This document shows, piece after piece, positions 54,203 through 62,717 of a DNA stretch of 64,000 nt (the first letter of the stretch is position 1; every line of letters starts with the position of its first letter). A program made the translations under genes and the position numbers. This stretch comes from Pseudaquidulcibacter saccharophilus (GTDB taxonomy: Bacteria; Pseudomonadota; Alphaproteobacteria; Caulobacterales; Aquidulcibacteraceae), in NCBI RefSeq assembly GCF_019455445.1, contig NZ_JAHWUS010000001.1, forward strand, positions 434,001 through 498,000. Reading direction: 5' to 3'. Under the pieces are notes generated by a model. It was not told where the DNA came from, searched no databases, and saw only the letters and a list, made by a program, of their open reading frames with translations.

Positions 54203-55363
54203 TTATTTTCCGTCTGCCCTTTTGCTGGCAAAATATGGCACATATTCAATAAGGAAAAGGGTAAAGGCGATAATCCAAAATATCGCCGCCAAACCTATAA
54301 ACATTGGGTATTTTGCCATGATTATAGTTGCCAAAAAGCGGAAAATAAGCGCCGTAAATATTGCAAAATATGACATTACCGCAAGCGGGGATGCCTTTAG
54401 TACTCGCCCAGTGTGCCCAAGGCTTGCGCGGGTCATTACGGCCAAAATCATCATGCCCATTGCGCCAATTGTAATTGTATGCACACCCGCAGCCGGTGGC
54501 ATATAACCCAATAGAGAAAAACCAATTGCGCCAATCCCAATTGGAAGCATTAAATAAGCAAGGTGTAAAATCCAAACCAATGCATCATCCAAACATTTAT
54601 ATCCGGACCAACGAATAAAGCGTATGAATTGCAAAACAGCGGCAATAATCATTAGCCAACCCGCCAATTTATTGCCCGCAAAAATCCAAAATTGTAATGC
54701 AACAGCCGTGAATATTATAACCAATCCATCAAATTTATTGGCCTGTATTGGTAATCCTTTTTCCACACCCTTTTTATGCAAATAATTCTTGGTAAAGGCG
54801 GGAATTATACGCCCACCAATCAATGACACCATAATTACAATCACGCCAATGGCAAAATAACTGCCCCAAAGTGGCGATAAAAAAGGGAATATAATGCTTA
54901 GGTGATCGTAAAGAGCGGCAATCGCCAAAAGGAAAACCATCAAAGCAATTGGTATATTACGGTTCTTAGCGGCGCGAATTTCACCAAAAACATAGGTGCC
55001 AAGCACAAGAAAAAAGCCAATATCAAAGGAAATTGAAAATACAAAACCCAAATATTCAGAAAATAAATTGGCAACACGCGCCAAGCACCAAACAAAAACC
55101 AAAATTCCAAGGTTTTTTGCCGAAATTGGCTTACAGCCAGTCCAATTTGGGATTGCGGTTAATAAAAAGCCTGCGATTGCAGCACCTGCAAAACCAAAAA
55201 TCATTTCATGGCGATGCCATAAAATAATATCCATCTTGCTATGAAGAGGTATATTAAAGAATAAATCAATGGCAAATATTGCAATCGCAATTACTGCCCA
55301 AGCTGCCGAAGCGGTGAAAAACGGGCGAAATCCGCCTTTAAGATATTCAATATCATCATTCAT
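54203..55363 (-). CDS. nnrS: NnrS family haem-copper membrane protein
   Basis: Polytopic membrane protein with about twelve helices. Family signatures are GGFRPFFTASAAWA at the start, ILWHRHEMIFGFAGAAIAGFLLTAIPNWTG (read in two parts around residues 47-76) and a late TRASLGHTGR. NnrS proteins protect against nitric-oxide stress and are often near nitrite or NO reduction genes; none is seen in this window. Together with RegBA it suggests a microaerobic or denitrifying lifestyle, as inference. Stop codon abuts that of rarD. Confidence 0.92.
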   Translation of the reverse strand: MNDDIEYLKGGFRPFFTASAAWAVIAIAIFAIDLFFNIPLHSKMDIILWHRHEMIFGFAGAAIAGFLLTAIPNWTGCKPISAKNLGILVFVWCLARVANLFSEYLGFVFSISFDIGFFLVLGTYVFGEIRAAKNRNIPIALMVFLLAIAALYDHLSIIFPFLSPLWGSYFAIGVIVIMVSLIGGRIIPAFTKNYLHKKGVEKGLPIQANKFDGLVIIFTAVALQFWIFAGNKLAGWLMIIAAVLQFIRFIRWSGYKCLDDALVWILHLAYLMLPIGIGAIGFSLLGYMPPAAGVHTITIGAMGMMILAVMTRASLGHTGRVLKASPLAVMSYFAIFTALIFRFLATIIMAKYPMFIGLAAIFWIIAFTLFLIEYVPYFASKRADGK

Positions 55364-55421
55364 CGTGTTGGCTTATTGCGAAAAATTCCTAAGGTCAATA
55401 GGGCATTTCTTATTAAAATCC

Positions 55422-57158
55422 CTACATTTCAGAAGGTTTTAACCCTCTTAAACTATTTCCGAGGTAAATTTTATGCGCGGATTGCAAATCGTTTGGCGTA
55501 ATAATTGCTTCTTTTGCCTCGCCTGTTTCAATTAATTCACGCCGCAAAACACCATTTAAAAGCCCACAATTAATTGGCGGGGTCAAAAGTATGCCATCAC
55601 CCATATCAACAAAAATATTGGTTCGTGATCCTTCGGTTAAATGCCCGTTTTCATTAATAAAAATAACTTCATCAATACCGATTTTATTGGCATTTTGCCA
55701 ATTTTCCTCATAAAAATCGCGCTTTGAAGTTTTATAATAAAGCCAAGGATTATTTGAATTAACCGCCGTTTCACAAACAATAAATTTCCATTTATCTTTA
55801 TCGTCAGCAAAAGGAAAAGCCTGTATTGCAACCGCGTCTTTATCAATTGATATTTTTATTCTTGCGGCATCAAAAGCAATATTTTTTTCGAATTTTGCAA
55901 GCTCTCTATCAAAATCATATTCGCGCCAAAACCCGAACTTTTGTGCAGTTTTTTCAAGGCGTTCAAGGTGTAGGCTTTTGCGAATAAAGCCAACATCTTT
56001 TTCCCATTTAAGGGTTTCAAACACACTGAAATCCGGTGTAAGTGCGGTTAAGAAACTTGCCTTTAATTGGCATTCGGCAAATTCATCTTCGGCAATTGAA
56101 TCATAAACAATTCCTGACCCAATTCCCATTTCATAATCGTCATCAATTATGATTGGTGTGCGAATTGCAACGTTAAAACGGGAATGATTTTTGGAAAAAT
56201 AGCCAATTGATCCGCAATATGCTTCGCGTGGCTCATTCTCCAATTCTGAAATCGCATTCATAGCACTTATTTTCGGTGCACCAGTGATTGAGCCCAAAGG
56301 AAAAATAGCACGTAAAATATCAATTATTTTGACATCAGGTTTTAAATCGGCATGAACTTCTGAAACCATTTGATGAAGGGTTTCATAATCTTCGATTGCG
56401 AATAATTTTGGTACTTTAACATTGGTTCCGATACGTGAAAAATCATTGCGTATTAAATCAACAATCATCAGGTTTTCTGCGCGGTTTTTTTCATCGTTCA
56501 AAAGCACTTCTGCACCGCCAATTGGTGCTGTTCCTTTCATCGGGCGGCAGATAATTTTACCATTTTCAATTTCAAAACCCAATTCTGGCGATAAAGATAA
56601 TATTGAGAAGTCATTGGTACGCAGAAAAGCACCGTGTTTTGGTGTTTGTCGCGTTTTTAAGTCATTGAATAGCGCAAGCTCATCACCAATAAATTTGCCT
56701 TTTAATTTATGGGTGAAATTAGTTTGGTAATAAATACCATTTTTAATATCATTATGGATTTTATTATGCTTTTGGGAATAGCTTTCTAAATCTTCATTTG
56801 CAGTAGCTTTGGTTATTATATATTCAGGGCAAACCACATTATTTTTGGTGAATTGTTCATATTCAGAATGTGATAATTCAATACGATTTTCGTAAATGCC
56901 AAACCATAAAAGAGGCAGCTTTCGTGAATGCGGCAAAAGCGGACGCAATGAATTTTCTAGCAAATAGCCAAATTCATATGAAAAATAACCACAAGCATAT
57001 TTGCCCGCAGCAACCGCATTTTCGATTTGTGCAATTGCATCCATTGCCCCGTCTTCGTCACGGGGCGCAAGGATTTTAATGGGGTTTTGAAAAACCTCTG
57101 CCCCATTATTGGTTTCAAAAATAATAGTGTTCAAAAGATTATTGCGGGGCCGGCGCAA
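55422..57158 (-). CDS. pabB: Fused aminodeoxychorismate synthase component I / aminodeoxychorismate lyase
   Basis: Two-domain enzyme for p-aminobenzoate, a folate precursor. The chorismate-binding domain has RPMKGTAP, DLIRNDFSRIG and LFPLGSITGAPK with GIGSGIVYDS; a class IV aminotransferase (PabC-like) domain follows from about residue 375 with KRDFYEENWQNANKIGIDEVIF and LTEGSRTNIFV. Such pabB-pabC fusions are known in alphaproteobacteria. The start is uncertain: TTG at 57158 follows AAGGGG by 7 bases, GTG at 57185 has no clear SD, and TTG at 57134 is also in frame. It overlaps the lipoprotein gene upstream by about 20 bases. Confidence 0.9.
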   Translation of the reverse strand: MRRPRNNLLNTIIFETNNGAEVFQNPIKILAPRDEDGAMDAIAQIENAVAAGKYACGYFSYEFGYLLENSLRPLLPHSRKLPLLWFGIYENRIELSHSEYEQFTKNNVVCPEYIITKATANEDLESYSQKHNKIHNDIKNGIYYQTNFTHKLKGKFIGDELALFNDLKTRQTPKHGAFLRTNDFSILSLSPELGFEIENGKIICRPMKGTAPIGGAEVLLNDEKNRAENLMIVDLIRNDFSRIGTNVKVPKLFAIEDYETLHQMVSEVHADLKPDVKIIDILRAIFPLGSITGAPKISAMNAISELENEPREAYCGSIGYFSKNHSRFNVAIRTPIIIDDDYEMGIGSGIVYDSIAEDEFAECQLKASFLTALTPDFSVFETLKWEKDVGFIRKSLHLERLEKTAQKFGFWREYDFDRELAKFEKNIAFDAARIKISIDKDAVAIQAFPFADDKDKWKFIVCETAVNSNNPWLYYKTSKRDFYEENWQNANKIGIDEVIFINENGHLTEGSRTNIFVDMGDGILLTPPINCGLLNGVLRRELIETGEAKEAIITPNDLQSAHKIYLGNSLRGLKPSEM

Positions 57159-57546
57159 CCTTACACCCCTTGATAATTTGCGCACCGTCCGGTGTGAAAG
57201 GCTGGGTACGGATTATCGATATTAATGAGCAAGTGCCTTTAGTATCAACCTTGATGCATGCGCGATCACCAGGTGAGGTTGGGTCTTTTGAGCAATCGAA
57301 CCCTTGTGATGTGAAATAATCTTCAATCGCCTTGATGTCATTAACGCCATTAAACCGTGCTTTTATATCTTTTCGGAACGCATCGGTGGCGCCTTTATCG
57401 ACATCCAAAAGGTCGGTTGGTTGTTCTGCCACAGGTTCTGGTGCGGGGGCTTCTTTGGGAGGGAATAACTTATCGCAACCACCCAATGTCAAACCACCAA
57501 GTGATAAAAGCGAAAATGCCATTATTTCAAATAGTTTTTTACTCAT
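57139..57546 (-). CDS. Small lipoprotein of unknown function
   Basis: 135 residues with a lipoprotein signal ending LTLGGC (Cys24), then a Pro/Glu/Ala-rich linker, then a small domain with four cysteines (DCSKD, RACIK, GTCSL, KGCKV) that likely form two disulfides. The family is not recognised. It lies between cysS and the pabB fusion on the same strand, with 24 bases to cysS and a 20-base overlap with pabB, so it is probably part of that operon. SD GGGA about 8 bases before the ATG. Confidence 0.75.
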   Translation of the reverse strand: MSKKLFEIMAFSLLSLGGLTLGGCDKLFPPKEAPAPEPVAEQPTDLLDVDKGATDAFRKDIKARFNGVNDIKAIEDYFTSQGFDCSKDPTSPGDRACIKVDTKGTCSLISIIRTQPFTPDGAQIIKGCKVAPAPQ

Positions 57547-57570
57547 TTCGCCATCCCTTGTTTGAAATGC

Positions 57571-58950
57571 TTATAAAAAGCGCCATGTCGCGCCATCTGC
57601 GCCGTCTTTTACTTCAACTTTTAATTCTGCAAGCTCTTTACGAATTTCATCGGCGCGTCCCCAATTTTTTTCTGCACGTGCGATTGTGCGTTCGGCAACA
57701 AGGGCATCAATGCGGGCGTTTAAATCGTCATCTTTTGGCTTGTCATTAAACCATTCATCCGGGGTCAATTGTAAAATACCCAATAAAGCACCAACACCTT
57801 TTAACTCGGCAAGAGCTTGTTTCTTATCGACGTCATTTTGCGCTTTATTGGCATTTTTCACAAGCTCTGATAAAACTGCAAGCGCTTGTGGGGTGTTAAT
57901 ATCGTCACATAATGCCTCAATTAATGCCTGTGGTGCGATTGCCTCAACATTATCAAGCCATACGTTTTCAAGTGCGCGATAGAGGCGATCAAGGGTTTTT
58001 GTACTTTGGGTGATTAAATCATCATTCCAATCAAGTGGCGCACGATAATGCGCCGAAAGCATCGCGAGGCGTACAGCCTCTGGCTTAAATGTGGCAGTGA
58101 TTTCGGCAATATTTAAAACATTGCCAAGGCTTTTAGACATTTTTTCAGAGCCAAAATTCAAAAAGCCATTATGCATCCATATATTGGCAAGCGTTGCCCC
58201 GCCATGTGCACATTCAGATTGTGCAATTTCATTCTCGTGGTGCGGGAAAATCAAATCATGCCCGCCACCGTGTATATCAATGGTTTGCCCCAAATTTTTC
58301 TCAATCATTGCCGAGCATTCGATATGCCACCCTGGGCGACCTGCACCAAATGGCGCATCCCATGAAACTTCATTGGGTTTCGCGGCTTTCCAAAGTGCAA
58401 AATCGGCAGGGTTTTTCTTTTTCTCATCAATTTCGATACGTGCACCGGCCTGCATATCTTCAAGATTGCGGCCTGAAAGCCTTCCATAATTTTTCATGCT
58501 TGGGACGTGGAAATAAACCCCATCTTCTGCGGTATAGGCGTGCCCCTCATCGATAAGTTTTTGAATTAACGCAATGATTTCACCAATATGGGCGGTGGCG
58601 CGTGGCTCAAGATTAGGTAAAAGCACGTTTAATGATTGAATATCTTGGTGATAAACTTCGGTGTATTTTCGGGTAATAACCGAGATATCAACCCCTTCGG
58701 CAAGTGCCGCGGCATTAATCTTATCATCAACATCGGTGATATTGCGGGCATAAACCACATGATCCGCACCATAGGTATGGCGTAAAAGGCGGAAAAGCAC
58801 GTCAAACACAATGGCCGGGCGCATATTACCAATATGGGCGCGATTATAAACGGTTGGGCCGCACACATACATTGTAACCCGTTTTGGGTTTTGCGGTATT
58901 AATTGCGTTTTTTTACGTTCCAAGGTGTTGAATAAGAAAATTTCGGTCAT
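57571..58950 (-). CDS. cysS: Cysteinyl-tRNA synthetase
   Basis: Class I tRNA synthetase. From the ATG at 58950 the zinc ligand C30 is in YVCGPTVYN, the HIGH motif is HIGN (residues 39-42), and KMSKS is intact in SEKMSKSLGN (about 266-275). Further zinc ligands are seen in HIECSAM and HHENEIAQSECAHG. 459 residues, standard. The longer frame to 58998 adds a hydrophobic leader without SD and is rejected. First gene of the run cysS - lipoprotein - pabB fusion. Confidence 0.97.
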   Translation of the reverse strand: MTEIFLFNTLERKKTQLIPQNPKRVTMYVCGPTVYNRAHIGNMRPAIVFDVLFRLLRHTYGADHVVYARNITDVDDKINAAALAEGVDISVITRKYTEVYHQDIQSLNVLLPNLEPRATAHIGEIIALIQKLIDEGHAYTAEDGVYFHVPSMKNYGRLSGRNLEDMQAGARIEIDEKKKNPADFALWKAAKPNEVSWDAPFGAGRPGWHIECSAMIEKNLGQTIDIHGGGHDLIFPHHENEIAQSECAHGGATLANIWMHNGFLNFGSEKMSKSLGNVLNIAEITATFKPEAVRLAMLSAHYRAPLDWNDDLITQSTKTLDRLYRALENVWLDNVEAIAPQALIEALCDDINTPQALAVLSELVKNANKAQNDVDKKQALAELKGVGALLGILQLTPDEWFNDKPKDDDLNARIDALVAERTIARAEKNWGRADEIRKELAELKVEVKDGADGATWRFL

Positions 58951-59097
58951 AAATATAAGCCTGAATATGGTTTTGATTGCTTGTAAAATAATTTGCACAA
59001 ATAATCTATTTGCATTACTGAACCAAATTGCGTTTAATTGATTAATATTAACGGCGGGTTTTTACAACTTTTCTCCGCTGCTATCAGGGATAGATGA

Positions 59098-59712
59098 ATG
59101 GACATGATGAATGAAAAAGGACAGGTCGTTACACCTGTAAACACTAAACCAACCCGCGAAGAAGCAATGGATGCCGTTCGTACCCTTTTGCGTTGGGCGG
59201 GTGATGACCCAACGCGTGAAGGCCTTATTGACACTCCAAAGCGTGTTGTTGATGCCTATGAAGAATTTTTTGCTGGATATAATGCCGACCCAATCGCTGA
59301 GTTATCCCGTACATTTGAGGATGTTGGCGGTTATGATGATATTGTCATGCTGCGTGATATAGACGTTGAAAGCCATTGTGAGCACCACATGGTTCCCATT
59401 CTTGGCAAGGCGCACGTTGCCTATATGCCGTCTAAGAATGTGGTCGGTATTTCAAAAATTGCCCGTGTAGTAGAAATTTTCTGTAAGCGTCTTCAAACTC
59501 AAGAAACCATGACGCAGCAAATCGCCGATGCGATTACCAAAACTCTTGAGCCATTGGGCGTTGCAATTTTGGTTGATGCCAAACACCAATGTATGACGAC
59601 ACGCGGCGTGCATCACCCCAATGTTTCAACCATAACCACCAAATTCACGGGTGTGTTTAAAGACGACAAAGAATTAAAAGACCGTTTCTTGCGTCTTTGT
59701 GGTTATAATTAA
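59098..59712 (+). CDS. folE: GTP cyclohydrolase I
   Basis: First step of tetrahydrofolate synthesis from GTP. Zinc ligands are in SHCEHHMVPILG (C94, H97) and KHQCMTTRGV (C about 165). ISKIARVVEIFCKRLQTQE and a late TKFTGVF are typical. 204 residues, normal. The ATG at 59098 has GGGA about 7 bases upstream. The pabB-pabC fusion encoded divergently belongs to the same folate pathway, suggesting functional clustering. Confidence 0.96.
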   Translation: MDMMNEKGQVVTPVNTKPTREEAMDAVRTLLRWAGDDPTREGLIDTPKRVVDAYEEFFAGYNADPIAELSRTFEDVGGYDDIVMLRDIDVESHCEHHMVPILGKAHVAYMPSKNVVGISKIARVVEIFCKRLQTQETMTQQIADAITKTLEPLGVAILVDAKHQCMTTRGVHHPNVSTITTKFTGVFKDDKELKDRFLRLCGYN

Positions 59713-59733
59713 AACTTCTAAATTGCTAAAACA

Positions 59734-59761
59734 AAAACCACCCCGCTGGGGTGGTTTTTTT
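59734..59761. terminator. Terminator after folE, copy 1 of a duplicated element
   Basis: ACCACCCC (59737-59744) pairs with GGGGTGGT (59748-59755), A-run before and seven Ts after. Copy 2 at 60957-60984 is identical except for one loop base. Confidence 0.93.
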
Positions 59762-59777
59762 GTGGTATAATTACTGT

Positions 59778-60536
59778 TTAGCTATTAATGCTTCTATTAA
59801 GTCTATTTTTTAATCTCTTAAGGTAATCTTCAAGTGCTTCGACTAATAATAAATCTACCTCGCCTTTTATAACTAACTTAACGTAATTATCTTCATTAAG
59901 CTCTTCAGAGAAGATTACTCTTTCTCCTGTATTGATTGTAATTTTATCAGTTTGTGTAGTTATATTATGTGCTTCATTGGTGCTTTCCTGAACAGATTCT
60001 TTTGTCTCAGGCGCAAATGCTGGGATATTATCTGATGGCAAATTGTTCAGGTTAGCCGATTCCGCTTCAAATTTAGCGGACTCTAAAAATGACATTGTTT
60101 CCCTAAAGCTGTTAACTGCAGGATTTAGTGCAGTTTCGGAAAATTCTAAACGCTTTAAAAAAGCCTTTATTTGGCTATCTACAATATGCCCGTCTGGATA
60201 TTGTTCGTTAATCTTTCTAAAAAGTTCAGGGTTAAATGCAGCTTTTTCAATAGATTCTATGTATTCCTCTTTGCTGTTTGGCAGCAAAATTTTTACCGCA
60301 AGATCGCTAACACGTACTTGGCTGTCCTTTGCTCTTTCTAAAAGGCCGTAATGAGAAAGGTCGGAGAAAACTTTTAGCGAAGCACCGGTGATACCAGAGT
60401 AACCAAGTTCGTTAGCGATAACGTCTCTGGAAACAAGATTTTTTCTAACCTTATCGTATATTTTACTAATAAATTCAATGCTTTTTCCTAGTGGGGCTCC
60501 GGGGTACCCTGGGCTTCTAATTCTAGATATTGACAT
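59778..60536 (-). CDS. Winged-helix-like protein of unknown function
   Basis: 252 residues; no named family is assigned with confidence. The start MSISRIRSPGYPGAPLGKSIE is followed by a helical domain with SRDVIANELGYSGITGASLKVFSDLSHYGLLE (in two parts, about 37-68), which reads as a winged helix-turn-helix ending in a beta wing (QVRVSDLAVKIL). A middle helical region (about 90-150) includes FRKINEQYPDG and LKRLEFSETALNPAVNSFRETMSFL. About 165-215 is a polar disordered linker, and the last 45 residues form a compact VKLVIKGEVDLLLVEALEDYLKRLK unit. SD GAGGTG 4-5 bases before the ATG; promoter at 60560-60588. Likely DNA-binding, role unknown. Confidence 0.7.
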   Translation of the reverse strand: MSISRIRSPGYPGAPLGKSIEFISKIYDKVRKNLVSRDVIANELGYSGITGASLKVFSDLSHYGLLERAKDSQVRVSDLAVKILLPNSKEEYIESIEKAAFNPELFRKINEQYPDGHIVDSQIKAFLKRLEFSETALNPAVNSFRETMSFLESAKFEAESANLNNLPSDNIPAFAPETKESVQESTNEAHNITTQTDKITINTGERVIFSEELNEDNYVKLVIKGEVDLLLVEALEDYLKRLKNRLNRSINS

Positions 60537-60559
60537 CTTACACCTCTTCTTACAAATTA

Positions 60560-60588
60560 AACATAGAACAAAAGGTGAAGTATTGCAA
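60560..60588 (-). promoter_or_regulatory. Promoter of the winged-helix-like gene
   Basis: On the minus strand, TTGCAA (60588 to 60583), 17-base spacer, TATGTT (60565 to 60560). The leader is about 17-20 bases. Confidence 0.6.
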
Positions 60589-60606
60589 GTCTTTTTTTGA
60601 AAGGGG

Positions 60607-60635
60607 TTGCGCTTATCAGTAATTTAGTGTATAAT
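60607..60635 (+). promoter_or_regulatory. Sigma-70 promoter of the structured leader and small ORF
   Basis: TTGCGC (60607-60612), exactly 17 bases, then consensus TATAAT (60630-60635). Expected start near 60642, just before the first stem-loop. It is back-to-back with the minus-strand promoter 20 bases away. Confidence 0.65.
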
Positions 60636-60644
60636 ATGATAGAA

Positions 60645-60810
60645 TCGGAAAAGGGCGCTAAGCATAGCGCCTAGCACCCTGAATTTTCCGAGGCTAAGGT
60701 GCACCACCTTGCATCGTAGCCATGTTAAGTATGATACAGAACTACAGGCATTTATACAGCTCTCAACTGTGCCTATTCTATATCATACTTAACCGATTAA
60801 CACAAGGTGG
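60645..60810 (+). ncRNA. Candidate structured leader RNA with anti-Shine-Dalgarno switch
   Basis: Three stem-loops follow the promoter. (1) TCGGAAAA (60645-60652) with TTTTCCGA (60684-60691), enclosing GGCGCTA/TAGCGCC (60654-60660/60665-60671). (2) GGCTA (60692-60696) with TAGCC (60717-60721), enclosing AGGTG/CACCT (60697-60701/60705-60709). (3) a perfect 13-bp stem, 60724-60736 with 60781-60793, with an inner AGGCA/TGCCT. CCACCTTG in stem 2 (60704-60711) is perfectly complementary to CAAGGTGG (60803-60810), the SD region of the small ORF. So stem 2 and SD sequestration exclude each other. No known riboswitch class is recognised. Confidence 0.6.
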
Positions 60811-60818
60811 AGAAAGGT

Positions 60819-60923
60819 ATGGTAAGCATAATGGCAAGAGTTTGTCATTTAGTAAGAGCTTATGTTCGCTTTCGAAACGGAAAGTTAGAATTTGTTCGCT
60901 CACACAAACGTTGCTGCATTTAG
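60819..60923 (+). CDS. Small cationic protein, 34 codons
   Basis: Too short for ordinary gene finders. ATG at 60819 follows AAGGTGGAG with ideal spacing; a second in-frame ATG is at 60831. The peptide includes MARVCHLVRAYVRF and ends with FVRSHKRCCI; it has six Arg, two Lys, two His, three Cys and one Glu, so it is strongly basic. The VRxYxRxxxGxxxxVRxHxR spacing recalls a basic motif in other small bacterial proteins, but no family is assigned. It ends 33 bases before terminator copy 2, so promoter, leader, ORF and terminator form one compact unit. Confidence 0.55.
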   Translation: MVSIMARVCHLVRAYVRFRNGKLEFVRSHKRCCI

Positions 60924-60956
60924 CGGCACTATATAATTAAAAGAAACGACATACTT

Positions 60957-60984
60957 AAAACCACCCCGATGGGGTGGTTTTTTT
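60957..60984. terminator. Terminator after the small ORF, copy 2 of the duplicated element
   Basis: ACCACCCC (60960-60967) pairs with GGGGTGGT (60971-60978), followed by seven Ts. Matches copy 1 at 27 of 28 bases. Confidence 0.93.
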
Positions 60985-61059
60985 ATGAATGTGTCAAGGA
61001 TTTTTGGAAACCACGCTCGAACCAAGTACGAGTTAAAAAATCTTTGTTCGAACTAAACT

Positions 61060-61100
61060 AATTTGCTGAGTGAACCCCGAAGGGGTGAGGGTGGCAAATT
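61060..61100. repeat. Nested inverted repeat at the end of fumC
   Basis: AATTTGC (61060-61066) pairs with GCAAATT (61094-61100), and inside it ACCCC/GGGGT (61074-61078/61082-61086) with loop GAA. No T-run follows on the minus strand, so it may be a weak terminator or an mRNA 3'-end stabiliser for fumC. Confidence 0.5.
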
Positions 61101-62490
61101 ATTGTGGATCTGGCGCAATCATTTTTGCAGGGACAACGATTGCGTCAAAGTCTTCACCAGAAATGCCAAGTTTAATGGCTTCTTCGCGAAGGGTTGTTCC
61201 ATTTTTATGGGCGGTTTTGGCAACTTTGGCCGCCAAATCATAGCCATATTTTTCTTTCAAAGGTGTTACAAGCATCAATGAATTGGCAAGACCGCGTGCG
61301 ATATTATCAAGGCGTGGTTCAATGCCAACCACACAATTATCGGTGAATGAAACCGCCGCATCGGCAAGAAGGCGAACAGATTGCAAGAAATTATACGCCA
61401 TCATTGGGTTATAAACATTTAGCTCAAAATGACCCTGTGAACCCGCAAATGCAATTGCCGCATTATTACCAAGGATGTGTGCCGCAACTTGGGTCAATGC
61501 CTCACTTTGGGTTGGGTTTACTTTGCCTGGCATGATTGATGAGCCAGGTTCATTTTCAGGCAAAGCAAGCTCACCTAGGCCAGAACGTGGGCCAGAACCA
61601 AGGAAGCGAATGTCATTGGCAATTTTAAATGCCGCCATTGCCACGGTGGTGATTGCGCCGTGGGTAAATACCATTGCGTCATGTGCCGCCAATGCCTCAA
61701 ACTTGTTTGGGGCAGAGGTAAAGCCAAGGCCCGTGATTTCGGCAATTTTTTTCGCAACCAAATCCGCAAAGCCAGCCGGTGATGCCAAACCTGTACCAAC
61801 CGCAGTGCCACCTTGGGCAAGTTCCATCAACATAGGAAGTGTTAGTTCAAGGCGTTTAATGCCGTTTGTAATTTGTTGTGTATAGCCAGAAAATTCTTGG
61901 CCCAATGTAATTGGTGTCGCATCTTGGGTATGGGTGCGGCCAATTTTGATGATGTCTTTAAATTCTTCTGATTTTGCCGCCAATGCATCACGAAGATGGG
62001 TAAGTGCAGGGATAAGGCGGTTTGATACTTCTTCGGCACAGGCAATGTGCATTGCGGTTGGGAAGGTATCGTTTGACGATTGTGACATGTTCACGTGGTC
62101 ATTTGGGTGAATTGGTTTTTTTGAACCCATCTCGCCGCCCAACATTTCAATTGCGCGGTTTGAAATAACCTCATTGGCATTCATATTTGATTGCGTACCA
62201 GAACCAGTTTGCCAAACCACCAATGGAAAATGATCGTTTAATTTGCCTTCAATAACTTCATCAGCAGCTTTGATAATGGTTTCACCCAAATCTTTTGGCA
62301 TTTTGCCAAGTTCCATATTGGCAAGTGCCGCCGCTTTTTTAACAATGCCCAAAGCGCGAACGATTGGTGCAGGTTGTTTTTCCCAACCAATTTTAAAATT
62401 GCCTAAAGAACGCTGTGCCTGTGCGCCCCAATATTTGTCGGATTCTACTTCGATTGGGCCAAAAGTATCGGTTTCGGTGCGTGTGGTCAT
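61099..62490 (-). CDS. fumC: Fumarate hydratase, class II
   Basis: TCA-cycle enzyme converting fumarate to malate, iron-independent type. The superfamily signature [16 protein letters not shown] (about 315-330) contains the mobile catalytic Ser loop; the substrate-binding [15 protein letters not shown] (about 97-111), [11 protein letters not shown] and [13 protein letters not shown] are all present. 463 residues, normal. It is monocistronic on the minus strand with the nested hairpin at its 3' end. Confidence 0.97.
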   Translation of the reverse strand: MTTRTETDTFGPIEVESDKYWGAQAQRSLGNFKIGWEKQPAPIVRALGIVKKAAALANMELGKMPKDLGETIIKAADEVIEGKLNDHFPLVVWQTGSGTQSNMNANEVISNRAIEMLGGEMGSKKPIHPNDHVNMSQSSNDTFPTAMHIACAEEVSNRLIPALTHLRDALAAKSEEFKDIIKIGRTHTQDATPITLGQEFSGYTQQITNGIKRLELTLPMLMELAQGGTAVGTGLASPAGFADLVAKKIAEITGLGFTSAPNKFEALAAHDAMVFTHGAITTVAMAAFKIANDIRFLGSGPRSGLGELALPENEPGSSIMPGKVNPTQSEALTQVAAHILGNNAAIAFAGSQGHFELNVYNPMMAYNFLQSVRLLADAAVSFTDNCVVGIEPRLDNIARGLANSLMLVTPLKEKYGYDLAAKVAKTAHKNGTTLREEAIKLGISGEDFDAIVVPAKMIAPDPQ

Positions 62491-62717
62491 GATGTTACCC
62501 TTTTATTATAGAATTTTGCGCACCTCTATATCATTCTAGACCAAATTGTGAAGGGTAAATGGGCATAGATTTTAGTTTATAATGAAATAATTTGATGCGC
62601 TTGTTTTGGTTGATTGAACAATAGAAATGGTGCGGTAATCAGATTACAAAATATTATATATACAAAGCAGAACATCACAGACAATATGAAGGAAAATTAT
62701 AATCATAAGGGACATTT

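Larger units (their letters stand above)
59734..61010. other. Candidate accessory island between duplicated terminators
   Basis: A segment of about 1.2 kb sits between two 28-base elements (59734-59761 and 60957-60984) that differ at one base, both Rho-independent terminators. Inside are a winged-helix-like gene of unknown function, two divergent promoters, a structured leader and a small Arg-rich ORF. Base and codon use in the larger gene are more AT-rich than in folE and fumC on either side. No transposase or integrase is present. The layout fits insertion into, or duplication of, the folE terminator, but this is inference. Confidence 0.5.

Noticed and set aside
60645-60923. A retron msr-msd or group II intron
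   Set aside because: The long stems recall msd hairpins and the position after a terminator recalls group IIC introns, but no reverse transcriptase is encoded within or beside the element.
60722-60940. A 72-codon ORF on the plus strand
   Set aside because: It begins inside stem-loop 3, has no SD, and lies in a different frame from the 34-codon ORF, which has a near-ideal SD.
61010-61062. A tRNA fragment as an integration site, suggested by GGTTCGAGC on the minus strand
   Set aside because: The T-loop-like string has no acceptor stem, anticodon arm or CCA end around it.
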